DNA of 10,392 bases from DASWYB01 sp036405195 (GCA_036405195.1 DASWYB010000001.1:1-10392); one strand, 5' to 3'. Counted from the first letter of the stretch, positions 1 to 5,634 are shown. Numbers and translations are program-made. Notes: generated by a model not told the origin, from the letters alone.

Positions 1-100
1 TTTTCCCGCTGCCATTGGGGCCAATAAAAAGCGTGTGCTTGCCTAAAGGAAAGCCCTGATCCGTATAGTTACGGTACTGGATGAGCTGAATATGTTTCAA
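1..100 (-). CDS. recF: RecF, DNA replication/repair ATPase, N-terminal fragment
   Basis: RecF binds gapped DNA and helps load RecA at stalled forks; it is an SMC-like ABC ATPase in the cytoplasm. Only about 33 codons lie in the window. The reading frame gives the typical RecF opening, with the conserved YRNY near the N terminus and a Walker A loop (GPNGSGK) at the window edge. Its place directly after dnaN is the classic order. The start is uncertain because there is no ATG. TTG at 100-98 puts YRNY at the usual distance, but the GGGAGGG ribosome-binding site at 115-121 is 14 nt from it. An in-frame ATT at 109-107 has ideal 5-nt spacing. The frame is continuous with dnaN across the dnaN TAG stop (140-142). 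Identity is confident from motif and context; the start is not. Confidence 0.85.
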   Translation of the reverse strand, partial: MKHIQLIQYRNYTDQGFPLGKHTLFIGPNGSGK

Positions 101-139
101 AGATGAAATCGGAACCCTCCCACCGAACCTAAATCTTGT

Positions 140-1255
140 CTAGACTTCAGTCCGGAGTGGCATGATAACGTACTGATAATTTTGATCTTGAGTCGACTTT
201 ACAATACCAGGATACCATTGGTTGTCGTGTGGCTGCTGAAGCTGAAACTGAATCGCGTCGCAACTCATGACTTGCAACACTTCTAAGACAAATCGGGCAT
301 TAAAGGCAATCGAGACTGCCGGACCACTAACCGCAGCCGTAACCGTCGACGTACTTGCCCCAATTTGAGCTGATAACGCTTTAAGGGTAATATCTCGTTC
401 GCCTACCGTAAACGTTACGTTATAGGCTGAATCACGCGAAAAGAGACTTGCCATTTTAAGACTACTGATAAACTCCGACCGGTTAAGCGTCACTGTTGTT
501 GCGAGTTCTTTCGGAATAATAGCCTCGTAAGCCGGGAAGGTCCCTTCGATAAGCCGAGAAACTAAATGACTTTCTCCACAAACTGCCATCATTTGGTGCT
601 GATCAATTGAAAGAGAAACACGAGCCACGTCATCATGAATCAATCGGCTCAATTCTAAGAGAGCACGAGCAGGCACGATAACCGTTACATCATTTGCTTC
701 CCCTTCTTCGATAGGAATTCTTTTTTCTGCGAGGCGATAACTATCGGTTGCGACAAGTTTTAATTCTTTACCAGAGATAAAGAGAGCTACACCACTTAAG
801 ACAGGACGAGTTTCATCTTGGGTTGTTGCAAACACGGTTTGCTGAATTGCCTCTTTAAAAAGAGGAGCGGCGAGATGAATAACATTGGTTCCACCGATTT
901 CGGGAATAGTAGGAAACTCTGTTGCATCAATTCCTTTTATTTCTGCCGTATAATGGGCACTTTTTGCATTGAGAACAGTATCGTTCAAAGAAAAATCAAT
1001 TGTCGTATCACTATTATTGGTAACAAAATCGGTAAAAGTGCGAGCAGGAACGGTAATTGCTCCTTCTATTTCTACTTTCGCCCCAATATATGTATCGATT
1101 GCTAATTCTAAGTCAGTTGAAACTAATTTCAATCTGCCTTTATCTGTTGTGAGTAAAATATTTCCCAATACAGGGAGTGTGGCTCGCGTCGTGGCAATTC
1201 TATTTACGACTTGGAGACCTTTGACCAAGTTTTCTTGGGTTACAGAAAAGTTCAT
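140..1255 (-). CDS. dnaN: DNA polymerase III beta subunit (sliding clamp)
   Basis: The protein is the ring-shaped processivity clamp that tethers DNA polymerase III to DNA and serves as a hub for repair and replication partners. The product is 371 aa, the normal family length for three clamp domains. It opens with the typical MNFSVTQENL, has the early conserved stretch TLPVLGNILL (about residues 26-35), and ends with the typical clamp terminus (QYVIMPLR). The ATG at 1255-1253 is preceded by GGAGG with 5-nt spacing (about 1261-1265), which fixes the start. It lies between oriC and recF and is separated from dnaA by the origin, as in Bacillus. A candidate promoter lies in the AT-rich origin segment upstream. 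No truncation or frameshift is seen. Confidence 0.97.
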   Translation of the reverse strand: MNFSVTQENLVKGLQVVNRIATTRATLPVLGNILLTTDKGRLKLVSTDLELAIDTYIGAKVEIEGAITVPARTFTDFVTNNSDTTIDFSLNDTVLNAKSAHYTAEIKGIDATEFPTIPEIGGTNVIHLAAPLFKEAIQQTVFATTQDETRPVLSGVALFISGKELKLVATDSYRLAEKRIPIEEGEANDVTVIVPARALLELSRLIHDDVARVSLSIDQHQMMAVCGESHLVSRLIEGTFPAYEAIIPKELATTVTLNRSEFISSLKMASLFSRDSAYNVTFTVGERDITLKALSAQIGASTSTVTAAVSGPAVSIAFNARFVLEVLQVMSCDAIQFQLQQPHDNQWYPGIVKSTQDQNYQYVIMPLRTEV

Positions 1256-1341
1256 AACAACCTCCGCTTCTCTCCTCCCTTTCTATCATAGGTATGCCAT
1301 AGATGCTACTTTTCCACAAGCCATACAAACACACCTCGTGT

Positions 1342-1369
1342 TTTATATTATGTAAATGTTAATTAACAA
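1342..1369 (-). promoter_or_regulatory. Candidate dnaN promoter inside the origin unwinding region
   Basis: On the minus strand, TTGTTA (1369-1364) and TATAAA (1347-1342) are separated by 16 bp. They match the -35 and -10 consensus at 4/6 and 5/6 positions. Predicted initiation is near 1335, leaving an 80-nt leader before dnaN that contains a DnaA box (1310-1318). The segment is extremely AT-rich, so chance matches are likely. A 10-bp palindrome (GTTAATTAAC, 1358-1367) overlaps the -35 side. Confidence 0.35.
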
Positions 1370-1395
1370 AAACATATTAGTAATTTATAAATAGA

Positions 1396-1423
1396 TAGTA
1401 GTAATAATAAGGGCTGTGGAAAA
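1396..1423 (+). promoter_or_regulatory. Basal unwinding element: DnaA-trios, GC cluster and DnaA box
   Basis: Read on the plus strand, TAG TAG TAA TAA TAA (1396-1410) is followed directly by GGGC (1411-1414) and then by TGTGGAAAA (1415-1423), the complement of DnaA box TTTTCCACA. Read 3'-5', the repeats are GAT/AAT triplets, the DnaA-trio pattern (3'-[G/A]AT-5') described for Bacillus subtilis. The order box, GC cluster, trios, AT-rich DNA is the published basal origin element. A further TAG (1392-1394) lies one base out of phase. The strand assignment predicts that DnaA strand-binding and melting start here and spread toward dnaN. Confidence 0.8.
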
Positions 1424-1653
1424 CGTGAATAATCGTATTTTGAACCTTATAAAGATATGTGTATAGCTACTAATATATGTGGGGATGATTTTGGAAAAGA
1501 ATGGGGACAAAACTAACTGTGGAAAAGTTATCGTTAGTTATTCACATTCTTTGTGCAATTCTCCCCCATGTTTTCCACAGGCTTTTAACATAATTTATCC
1601 CCAGAATGTGTGGAAAACTATCTGTGGATAAGTATGGGGATAAGTGGGAAAAC

Positions 1654-1674
1654 TTCTTGGTAACGAACCAAGAA
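1654..1674 (-). terminator. Hairpin between oriC array and dnaA terminator
   Basis: A perfect 8-bp inverted repeat, TTCTTGGT (1654-1661) and ACCAAGAA (1667-1674), has a 5-nt loop. On the minus strand it is followed by GTTTTCCC, so it could be a weak second terminator behind dnaA that keeps transcription out of oriC. It could also be a structural boundary of the box array. The T-run is short, so the terminator reading is uncertain. Confidence 0.4.
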
Positions 1675-1690
1675 AGAAAAAGAGATACAC

Positions 1691-1717
1691 AAAAGAGTAG
1701 GTGTTCCCTACTCTTTT
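1691..1717 (-). terminator. dnaA rho-independent terminator
   Basis: A perfect 11-bp stem, AAAAGAGTAGG (1691-1701) and CCTACTCTTTT (1707-1717), with a 5-nt loop sits 20 bp past the dnaA stop. On the minus strand the stem ends in TTTT followed by GTGT. It would end dnaA transcription before the DnaA-box array. The AAAA at one end and TTTT at the other make it potentially bidirectional. Confidence 0.75.
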
Positions 1718-1737
1718 ACTTTCTTTGATGGATATAT

Positions 1738-3102
1738 TTAGATACTTGCGAGTCGTTCTTTTATGCGCGAGATATCACTTTGAACACGAGGGTTTTCAAG
1801 GTCGTTGCATATTTTATTGTATCCATGCATCACCGTGGTGTGGTCTTTTCCCCCTAATTCTCGGCCAATAACTGGAAATGACATGTCGAGCTGTTCTCGA
1901 AGGATGTACATTGTAATGTGACGAGGGTAGACAAGCTCTTTATTTCGACGCTTTCCAAGCAAATTATCTACCGTGGAGCCAAAATGCTCTGCAATAACCG
2001 ACAGAACAGTTTCAACTGAAAGAGTCTTCCGGTCGACGGGAGTTATGAGGCCCGATAGAGCCATACGAACTGACTCCAAAGAAAAAGGAACCTGTGTCAT
2101 CATACAGTACGTAACAACTCTATTTAAAGTACCCTCGAGTTCACGGATATTGCTTTGAATTTGGGTTGCAATGTATTCTAACGCATCTTCCGGTAGCGTT
2201 ACGCCCTTTTCTGTACACTTACTTTTTAAAATAGCGAGTCGAGTTTCGAAGTTAGGGGGTTGAATATCAACCACCATACCCCACCCGAAACGTGAGGTGA
2301 GTCGCTCCTCTAGTCCGGAAATTGCTTTCGGGACTCTATCGGCCGCAATGACGATCTGGCGATTCGATTGATGAAGTGTATTAAAGGTATTAAAAAATTC
2401 TTCTTGCGTACCTTCTTTGTTTGCAATAAATTGAATGTCATCGATCAGGAGTAAATCAAGTGAACGATACGTTTGTTTAAATTTGTTAATACTCTTTGAA
2501 GCAAGACCGGTAATGTAGTCGCTCGCAAACTTTTCGCTCGAGACATAAAGTACTTTCTTAGATTTATCTTGTTTGAGTACTTCGTTGGCAATAGCGTGCA
2601 TAAGGTGCGTTTTTCCCATCCCGACTCCTCCATAAATAAAAAGGGGATTATAGAGAGTACCGGGACTTTGGGCGACGGCTTTGCATACGGCGTAGGCTAA
2701 ACGGTTATTATTTCCTTCGACATACGTTTCAAATATTCGCGACGGGTTGATAGAAGAGGGAGCTTCGTCTAGGGTCGGTGTTCTTGTCTGTTCGTATTTT
2801 ATTTGGTTTTCTTTCGGATGGTCGGTGATTTCCATTTCTACCACGGGCACTGCCGTTGAACCATCAATTAAAAAGCGTACGGATTCAATGGTTTGCCCAT
2901 GTTTATGGAAGGAAATTAAAAACTGATCTTTATAATGGTTTTCTACCCAACTTCGTACAAAAACATCGGGGACGCTAATAACAGCTTCCGACTCGTTTAT
3001 TGAATGAAGTTTTGTGCGTTTAAGCCATGTTTGGAAGTGAGCCTTGCTCGTAGTTACTTCGAGCTCACCTAGGACAGCTTGCCAAATTCCTGTGTCAGTC
3101 AC
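1738..3102 (-). CDS. dnaA: Chromosomal replication initiator protein DnaA
   Basis: DnaA is the AAA+ ATPase that binds DnaA boxes, oligomerises and melts oriC. From GTG 3102-3100 it is 454 aa, close to the Bacillus length. Domain I is at about 1-90 (starting MTDTGIWQAVLGELE). Walker A GGVGMGKT is at about 158-165, Walker B LLLIDD ends at about 222, and the box VII arginine finger lies in RLTSRFGWG near 271. The domain IV DNA-binding signature GRELGGKDHTTVMHG is at about 413-427. GTG is preferred because AAGGAGG lies 3 bp upstream and the protein then begins at the usual family position. An in-frame ATG at 3174 would add 24 residues, but it has no ribosome-binding site and would make a perfect DnaA box part of the coding region. 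All catalytic motifs are intact. Confidence 0.96.
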   Translation of the reverse strand: MTDTGIWQAVLGELEVTTSKAHFQTWLKRTKLHSINESEAVISVPDVFVRSWVENHYKDQFLISFHKHGQTIESVRFLIDGSTAVPVVEMEITDHPKENQIKYEQTRTPTLDEAPSSINPSRIFETYVEGNNNRLAYAVCKAVAQSPGTLYNPLFIYGGVGMGKTHLMHAIANEVLKQDKSKKVLYVSSEKFASDYITGLASKSINKFKQTYRSLDLLLIDDIQFIANKEGTQEEFFNTFNTLHQSNRQIVIAADRVPKAISGLEERLTSRFGWGMVVDIQPPNFETRLAILKSKCTEKGVTLPEDALEYIATQIQSNIRELEGTLNRVVTYCMMTQVPFSLESVRMALSGLITPVDRKTLSVETVLSVIAEHFGSTVDNLLGKRRNKELVYPRHITMYILREQLDMSFPVIGRELGGKDHTTVMHGYNKICNDLENPRVQSDISRIKERLASI

Positions 3103-3151
3103 GATCCTCCTTGCGGTCGTCTCCTCTACTTCATAGCAGGTTCTCATAAAG

Positions 3152-3160
3152 TTATCCACA
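3152..3160 (+). promoter_or_regulatory. DnaA box (exact TTATCCACA) upstream of dnaA
   Basis: The strong consensus 9-mer lies 50 bp before the preferred dnaA GTG start, in the leader or promoter region. DnaA binding upstream of its own gene is a known autoregulatory arrangement and corresponds to the incA-side boxes in Bacillus. The sequence match is exact; the regulatory role is inferred. Confidence 0.7.
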
Positions 3161-3229
3161 GTCGATACCACCATGCCATGAAAGTTTTTCTTCCGTCAAG
3201 CAGATATGGAGAAAAGCAAGCAATTGCCC

Positions 3230-3238
3230 TGTGGAAAA
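3230..3238 (-). promoter_or_regulatory. DnaA box (TTTTCCACA) between dnaA and rpmH
   Basis: TGTGGAAAA on the plus strand is the complement of TTTTCCACA, the same variant used four times in oriC (one copy on the plus strand at 1571, plus 1310, 1415, 1518 and 1609 in mixed orientations). It abuts the candidate rpmH -35 element (3240-3245). Bound DnaA could therefore affect the divergent rpmH operon as well as dnaA. Confidence 0.6.
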
Positions 3239-3239
3239 G

Positions 3240-3282
3240 TTGTAAGAATATGTAAAGTAAGGTAAAATAAGACAGATATAAT
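3240..3282 (+). promoter_or_regulatory. Promoter region of the rpmH-rnpA-yidD-yidC-khpB operon
   Basis: Two overlapping solutions exist. TTGTAA (3240-3245) and TAAAAT (3263-3268) are separated by exactly 17 bp. A perfect TATAAT (3277-3282) lies further on, with only a poor -35 at the right distance. Either gives a leader of roughly 40-55 nt before the rpmH start. The upstream element adjoins a DnaA box, and the TATAAT overlaps a palindrome at 3282-3297. Confidence 0.6.
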
Positions 3283-3297
3283 AAGGAAATTTCCTTA
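3282..3297. repeat. 16-bp perfect palindrome at the rpmH transcription start
   Basis: TAAGGAAATTTCCTTA is self-complementary over all 16 bases with no spacer. It begins at the last base of the TATAAT box and covers the expected +1. It could be an operator half-site pair for a dimeric regulator. It has no loop, so it is unlikely to act as an RNA hairpin. No regulator is assigned. Confidence 0.45.
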
Positions 3298-3329
3298 GTC
3301 TTTCACGCAAAAACATAGAGGAGCGTAGT

Positions 3330-3479
3330 ATGGCAACTAAAGGTATCCGTACCTTCCGCCCAAAATCAGACCGTCGTCGCGTTCGTGTGCATGGGTTCTT
3401 TGCTCGTGTTCGCGCCAACGCTGGTCGTATTCTTAAAGCCCGTCGTCTCAAAGGACGCAAGCGCTTAACCGTCGCTTAA
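3330..3479 (+). CDS. rpmH: 50S ribosomal protein L34
   Basis: This small basic protein of the large ribosomal subunit is 49 aa. It begins MATKGIRTFRPKSDRRR, carries the hallmark RVHGFFARVRANAGR (about 18-32), and ends KGRKRLTVA, the near-universal L34 tail. It is about 4-5 residues longer than the common 44-46 aa form because of a short N-terminal extension before the usual RT[F/Y]xP. The ATG is preceded by GAGGAG (about 3318-3323). It is the first gene of the plus-strand operon, divergent from dnaA, and its stop is 4 bp before rnpA. Codons are biased to CGT/CGC for arginine, as expected for a highly expressed gene. A longer antisense reading frame over this spot is a shadow. Confidence 0.97.
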   Translation: MATKGIRTFRPKSDRRRVRVHGFFARVRANAGRILKARRLKGRKRLTVA

Positions 3480-3483
3480 TTAT

Positions 3484-3855
3484 ATGTTCAAGCGCGAACA
3501 ACGTCTCACTGATAAACGTTTGTTTGCGACTCTCTTTCGACGTGGAACATGGGTGCGGGGTCGTATTATGAGTTTTATTCTCATGTCGACTCCTCATCGC
3601 GGCAAAATTGGATTCGTGATCACAAAAAAAGTAGCCAAGTCAGCTGTCGTACGGAATCGCACTAAACGACGGATTCGGGCTACTTTTATTGATATGCTTA
3701 AACTGCCTGAGTATAAAGAATTTCTCTTAGATACGACCGTAGCAGTTATGATTCACCGAACTATTGATGAATTATCCTATGAGCAACTTAAAAGTGAGAC
3801 GGTACATCTTTTTGAGAAATTAAAGAAAGCAGATCCAAAATCAAAGCTGTCATGA
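3484..3855 (+). CDS. rnpA: Ribonuclease P protein component
   Basis: RnpA is the protein cofactor of RNase P. It binds the catalytic RNA and the 5' leader of pre-tRNAs so that mature tRNA 5' ends are made. The product is 123 aa, the family norm. The N terminus has the typical KREQRLTDKRLFATLFRRG, and the conserved RNR helix VVRNRTKRRIR lies at about 55-65, with Arg57, Asn58, Arg59, Lys61 and Arg62. The start is 4 bp after rpmH with no clear ribosome-binding site, so translation is probably coupled to rpmH. The TGA stop overlaps the yidD ATG (ATGA). The catalytic RNA gene (rnpB) is not in the window. Confidence 0.95.
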   Translation: MFKREQRLTDKRLFATLFRRGTWVRGRIMSFILMSTPHRGKIGFVITKKVAKSAVVRNRTKRRIRATFIDMLKLPEYKEFLLDTTVAVMIHRTIDELSYEQLKSETVHLFEKLKKADPKSKLS

Positions 3856-4082
3856 AAAAAATCATTATAGGAAGTATTCGTCTGTATCAACGAACACTTT
3901 CTCCAGACCATGGCATATTTCGGCGACCTACCTGTCGTTTTACCCCCACGTGCTCCGAGTACACAATTGAAGCAATCGAGAATCATGGTATTATTGCAGG
4001 AGTCGCTCTGGGTGTTCGTCGTATAAGTAAATGTCATCCACTCACAGAAGGGGGTTACGATCCTGTCCCTCCTAGAAAGTAA
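3852..4082 (+). CDS. yidD: YidD, membrane protein insertion efficiency factor
   Basis: YidD is a small membrane-associated helper that acts with YidC in inserting membrane proteins. The 76-aa product shows the full family pattern. It has an N-terminal hydrophobic/amphipathic helix, then YQRTLSPDHG (about 12-21), then CRFTPTCSEY with Cys28 and Cys34, and a C-terminal CHPLTEGGYDPVP with Cys61. It is translationally coupled to rnpA through ATGA, and its stop is 2 bp before yidC. This is the usual rnpA-yidD-yidC arrangement. The protein is complete. Confidence 0.95.
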   Translation: MKKIIIGSIRLYQRTLSPDHGIFRRPTCRFTPTCSEYTIEAIENHGIIAGVALGVRRISKCHPLTEGGYDPVPPRK

Positions 4083-4084
4083 GT

Positions 4085-4852
4085 ATGAAAGAATTTTTTA
4101 AAGTTATCCTTTATCAGCCACTCTTCAATCTTTTTATTGCTATTTTAGCGATTACCCCGGGACACAGTGTGGCGGTAGCTATCATAATAATCACGTTCCT
4201 GATTCGTCTTCTCTTAACACCGATTAAGTACAAATCTATTGAATCGCAACTTAAACAACGCGAGATTCAACCAGAAATCAAACGAATTCAAGAAAAATAT
4301 AAAGATGATCGCCAAGCCCAAAGCACGGCGATGATGCAGCTCTATAAGGATAAAGGAGTCAATCCGGCGAGTGGCTGTTTACCAATGATCGTACAGTTAG
4401 CTCTCCTTATTTCTCTGTACTCAGTATTCCGTCATGGATGGGGGCCGTCGCAAGAATCAGTTTTATATTCCTTCGTCCACCTTCCCCCATATATTAATAG
4501 TGCTTTTTTCTGGGTAAAAGATTTAACGCAGGCTGATCACACACTGGTACTTCCTGTTTTAGCAGGTATTGCTCAGTTCTTTTATACACGCAGCATGATG
4601 GCATCGATGCCGACACCGGTGAGTACGGGCAGTGACGATATGTCGGCCATTATGAGTAAGCAAATGATGTACCTCGGACCAGCCTTCACCATTTTAATTG
4701 GACGAACACTCCCAGCCGCCCTTACTCTTTACTGGTTAGTCGGAACTCTTGTTGATTGGTATCAACAGGTTCACGTTGCAAAACGAGTCAATCACAATCT
4801 TGGTAACAAAGTATCTGTCTCGGTCCGTACGAAGAAGAAGGAGACCCTATGA
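4085..4852 (+). CDS. yidC: YidC/Oxa1-family membrane protein insertase
   Basis: YidC inserts proteins into the cytoplasmic membrane alone or with SecYEG. At 255 aa this is the short form without the large periplasmic domain of proteobacterial YidC. It starts directly with the first transmembrane helix and lacks the signal peptide and lipobox of Gram-positive paralogues. Helix 1 (about 27-46) contains Arg41 in FLIRLLLTP, the conserved groove arginine. A charged cytoplasmic hairpin follows (about 47-90, with PEIKRIQEKYKDDRQAQ). NPASGCLPMIVQLALLISLY then opens the next helix, and further helices run to about 235. The tail is basic (KRVNHNLGNK...RTKKK), as expected for ribosome contact. There is no strong ribosome-binding site; coupling to yidD is likely. 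Confidence 0.95.
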   Translation: MKEFFKVILYQPLFNLFIAILAITPGHSVAVAIIIITFLIRLLLTPIKYKSIESQLKQREIQPEIKRIQEKYKDDRQAQSTAMMQLYKDKGVNPASGCLPMIVQLALLISLYSVFRHGWGPSQESVLYSFVHLPPYINSAFFWVKDLTQADHTLVLPVLAGIAQFFYTRSMMASMPTPVSTGSDDMSAIMSKQMMYLGPAFTILIGRTLPAALTLYWLVGTLVDWYQQVHVAKRVNHNLGNKVSVSVRTKKKETL

Positions 4853-5298
4853 CAGAATTACAGCTTCATGAAATCGTAACCGAGATGCTGGCTCATTTAG
4901 GTTTAGCGATCAACGCCGAGATTTCTCAAGATGGGGATGTCTACCTTATAAACTTAAAGGGTAGTGATTGTCGTTTTTTGGAACGAGGAAAAGATAACCG
5001 TCAGGGAGCATTTGTCACACTCGTAAAACTAATTGCTAAACAGCGGTATGATAGTGATCCTCGCCTGATCCTTGATTTTAATGGTCAGCGTTCACAACGC
5101 TTAGAAAATATTGCTCAGCTCGCGCGTAAAAAAGCTGAGATGGTCCGGGTGAGTGGACAAGAAGAAGAAATGCCACCGATGACCCCTGCTGAACGCCGCG
5201 CGGTTCATGTTGCCCTCAAAGAGATGACTGGGATACGAACAGAAAGCCGAGGAGTCGAACCTCATCGACGAATTGTGATTATTCTCGATGAAGAATAA
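4849..5298 (+). CDS. khpB: KhpB/Jag-type KH-R3H RNA-binding protein, lacking the Jag_N domain
   Basis: This cytoplasmic RNA-binding protein is routinely encoded after yidC; in Gram-positives it partners KhpA in post-transcriptional control of cell shape and division. The product is 149 aa against about 200 or more in Bacillus because the Jag_N domain is absent. A KH-like fold spans about 1-78. The R3H domain is at about 85-147, with the hallmark PAERRAVHVALKEM (Arg116 and His120 of the RxxxH motif) and TESRGVEPHRRIVI. The KH loop is odd: where a GxxG motif is expected the protein has ERGKDNRQGAF (45-55), without properly spaced glycines. The ATG overlaps the yidC stop (ATGA) and has AAGGAG at 4838-4843, 5 nt upstream. 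A terminator follows at once, so this ends the operon. Confidence 0.9.
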   Translation: MTELQLHEIVTEMLAHLGLAINAEISQDGDVYLINLKGSDCRFLERGKDNRQGAFVTLVKLIAKQRYDSDPRLILDFNGQRSQRLENIAQLARKKAEMVRVSGQEEEMPPMTPAERRAVHVALKEMTGIRTESRGVEPHRRIVIILDEE

Positions 5299-5299
5299 G

Positions 5300-5327
5300 A
5301 ATGCCCCCCGTTTTGCCGGGGCATTTT
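5300..5327 (+). terminator. Terminator of the rpmH-khpB operon
   Basis: AATGCCCC (5300-5307) pairs with GGGGCATT (5318-5325) across a 10-nt loop and is followed by more T (to 5327). It starts 1 bp after the khpB stop. The GC-rich core and T-run make it a clear intrinsic terminator. Confidence 0.88.
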
Positions 5328-5352
5328 CAATCTGAGGGAAAAAGGGTATAAT
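5324..5352 (+). promoter_or_regulatory. Promoter of tRNA-Ser
   Basis: TATAAT (5347-5352) is a perfect -10, and TTTTCA (5324-5329) 17 bp upstream matches 4/6 of the -35. Predicted initiation near 5359 leaves about a 12-nt leader before the mature tRNA. The -35 overlaps the T-run of the preceding terminator, so the two units are packed end to end. Confidence 0.65.
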
Positions 5353-5370
5353 TTGCAGAGATAATACTCT

Positions 5371-5462
5371 GGAGAGGTCGCATAGCCCGGTTGATTGCGC
5401 CACACTCGAAATGTGGTATACCCGCAAGGGTATCGTGGGTTCAAATCCCACTCTCTCCGCCA
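5371..5462 (+). tRNA. tRNA-Ser(CGA)
   Basis: This 92-nt class II tRNA reads UCG codons. The acceptor stem GGAGAGG (5371-5377) pairs with TCTCTCC (5452-5458, one G-T), followed by discriminator G and an encoded CCA (5460-5462). The anticodon stem is CCACA (5400-5404) with TGTGG (5412-5416), and the loop CTCGAAA carries anticodon CGA at 5407-5409. A long variable arm (TACCC, GCAA loop, GGGTA) is typical of serine tRNAs. The T arm is GTGGG-TTCAAAT-CCCAC. It has its own promoter and terminator. Its final 20 bases are duplicated at 5611-5630. Antisense reading frames over it that give protein-like text are artefacts. Confidence 0.96.
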
Positions 5463-5498
5463 AAACAAAGACGCCCTCAAAAGGGCGTTTTTGTTTTG
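5461..5498. terminator. Bidirectional terminator after tRNA-Ser
   Basis: A 16-bp stem joins 5461-5476 and 5483-5498 around a 6-nt loop, with one G-T pair. The core is ACGCCC/GGGCGT flanked by A-rich and T-rich arms, so it can terminate on either strand. Its left arm includes the last two bases of the tRNA CCA, so it begins exactly at the mature tRNA end. Confidence 0.85.
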
Positions 5499-5610
5499 GT
5501 AATAAATAGTCAGGGGATTTGAAGGGTATCCGAAGCGCTGCCGGGAAGGGCAGATGAAGTGAGGAACCCCGGTTGCGAAGGAGGTGCAATTACTTGAGCC
5601 GGACGAGCAA

Positions 5611-5630
5611 AAATCCCACTCTCTCCGCCA
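5611..5630 (+). repeat. Duplicate of the tRNA-Ser 3' end (att-like partial tRNA)
   Basis: AAATCCCACTCTCTCCGCCA is an exact copy of the last 20 bases of tRNA-Ser (5443-5462), 168 bp downstream. It holds the 3' half of the T arm, the 3' acceptor strand, discriminator and CCA. The partner strands (GTGGG and GGAGAGG) are missing upstream, so no tRNA can fold here. The 112 bp between the first terminator and this copy (5499-5610) contain no credible ORF; small possible hairpins such as CTGCC/GGCAG occur. This looks like an attachment-site duplication left by a tRNA-targeting element, or a tRNA-derived small repeat. Like the real tRNA it is followed directly by a terminator. Confidence 0.75.
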
Positions 5631-5634
5631 GACG

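Larger units (their letters stand above)
1310..1643. other. oriC: Chromosomal replication origin oriC (DnaA-box cluster plus unwinding region)
   Basis: The dnaA-dnaN intergenic region is full of DnaA 9-mers. Perfect fits to TTWTNCACA are at 1310-1318 (+), 1415-1423 (-), 1518-1526 (-), 1538-1546 (+, TTATTCACA), 1571-1579 (+), 1609-1617 (-) and 1623-1631 (-, exact TTATCCACA). Near-matches reading TTATCCCCA are at 1595-1603 (+) and 1635-1643 (-). The dnaA-proximal half (1518-1643) is a dense mixed-orientation array, suited to DnaA oligomer assembly. The dnaN-proximal half (1341-1410) has only 8 G/C bases in 70 and is the likely unwinding element. The position between dnaA and dnaN matches the Bacillus-type origin. 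There is no credible ORF in the 482-bp gap. Confidence 0.93.

Noticed and set aside
1458..1486. Additional DnaA boxes (CTATACACA at 1458-1466, ATCCCCACA at 1478-1486)
   Set aside because: Each differs from the consensus at two or more positions, so they were not counted as sites.
1738..3174. dnaA start at ATG 3174
   Set aside because: There is no ribosome-binding site, and the extra 24 residues are atypical for DnaA. GTG at 3102 has AAGGAGG upstream and gives the standard N terminus.
3152..3460. Minus-strand open frame of 102 codons across rpmH and the dnaA leader
   Set aside because: It is antisense to the clearly recognised L34 gene and its arginine-rich text comes from the complement of CGT/CGC codons. 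It has no ribosome-binding site.
5101..5589. Minus-strand frames over khpB, tRNA-Ser and its downstream region (also 5262-5480)
   Set aside because: These are antisense to khpB and to a perfectly folded tRNA. Protein-like phrases such as GFEPTIPLRVYHISS are well-known artefacts of translating tRNA-Ser genes.
5371..5630. Second tRNA gene ending at 5630
   Set aside because: Only the 3' 20 bases are present. The 5' acceptor strand, anticodon arm and GTGGG of the T arm are missing.
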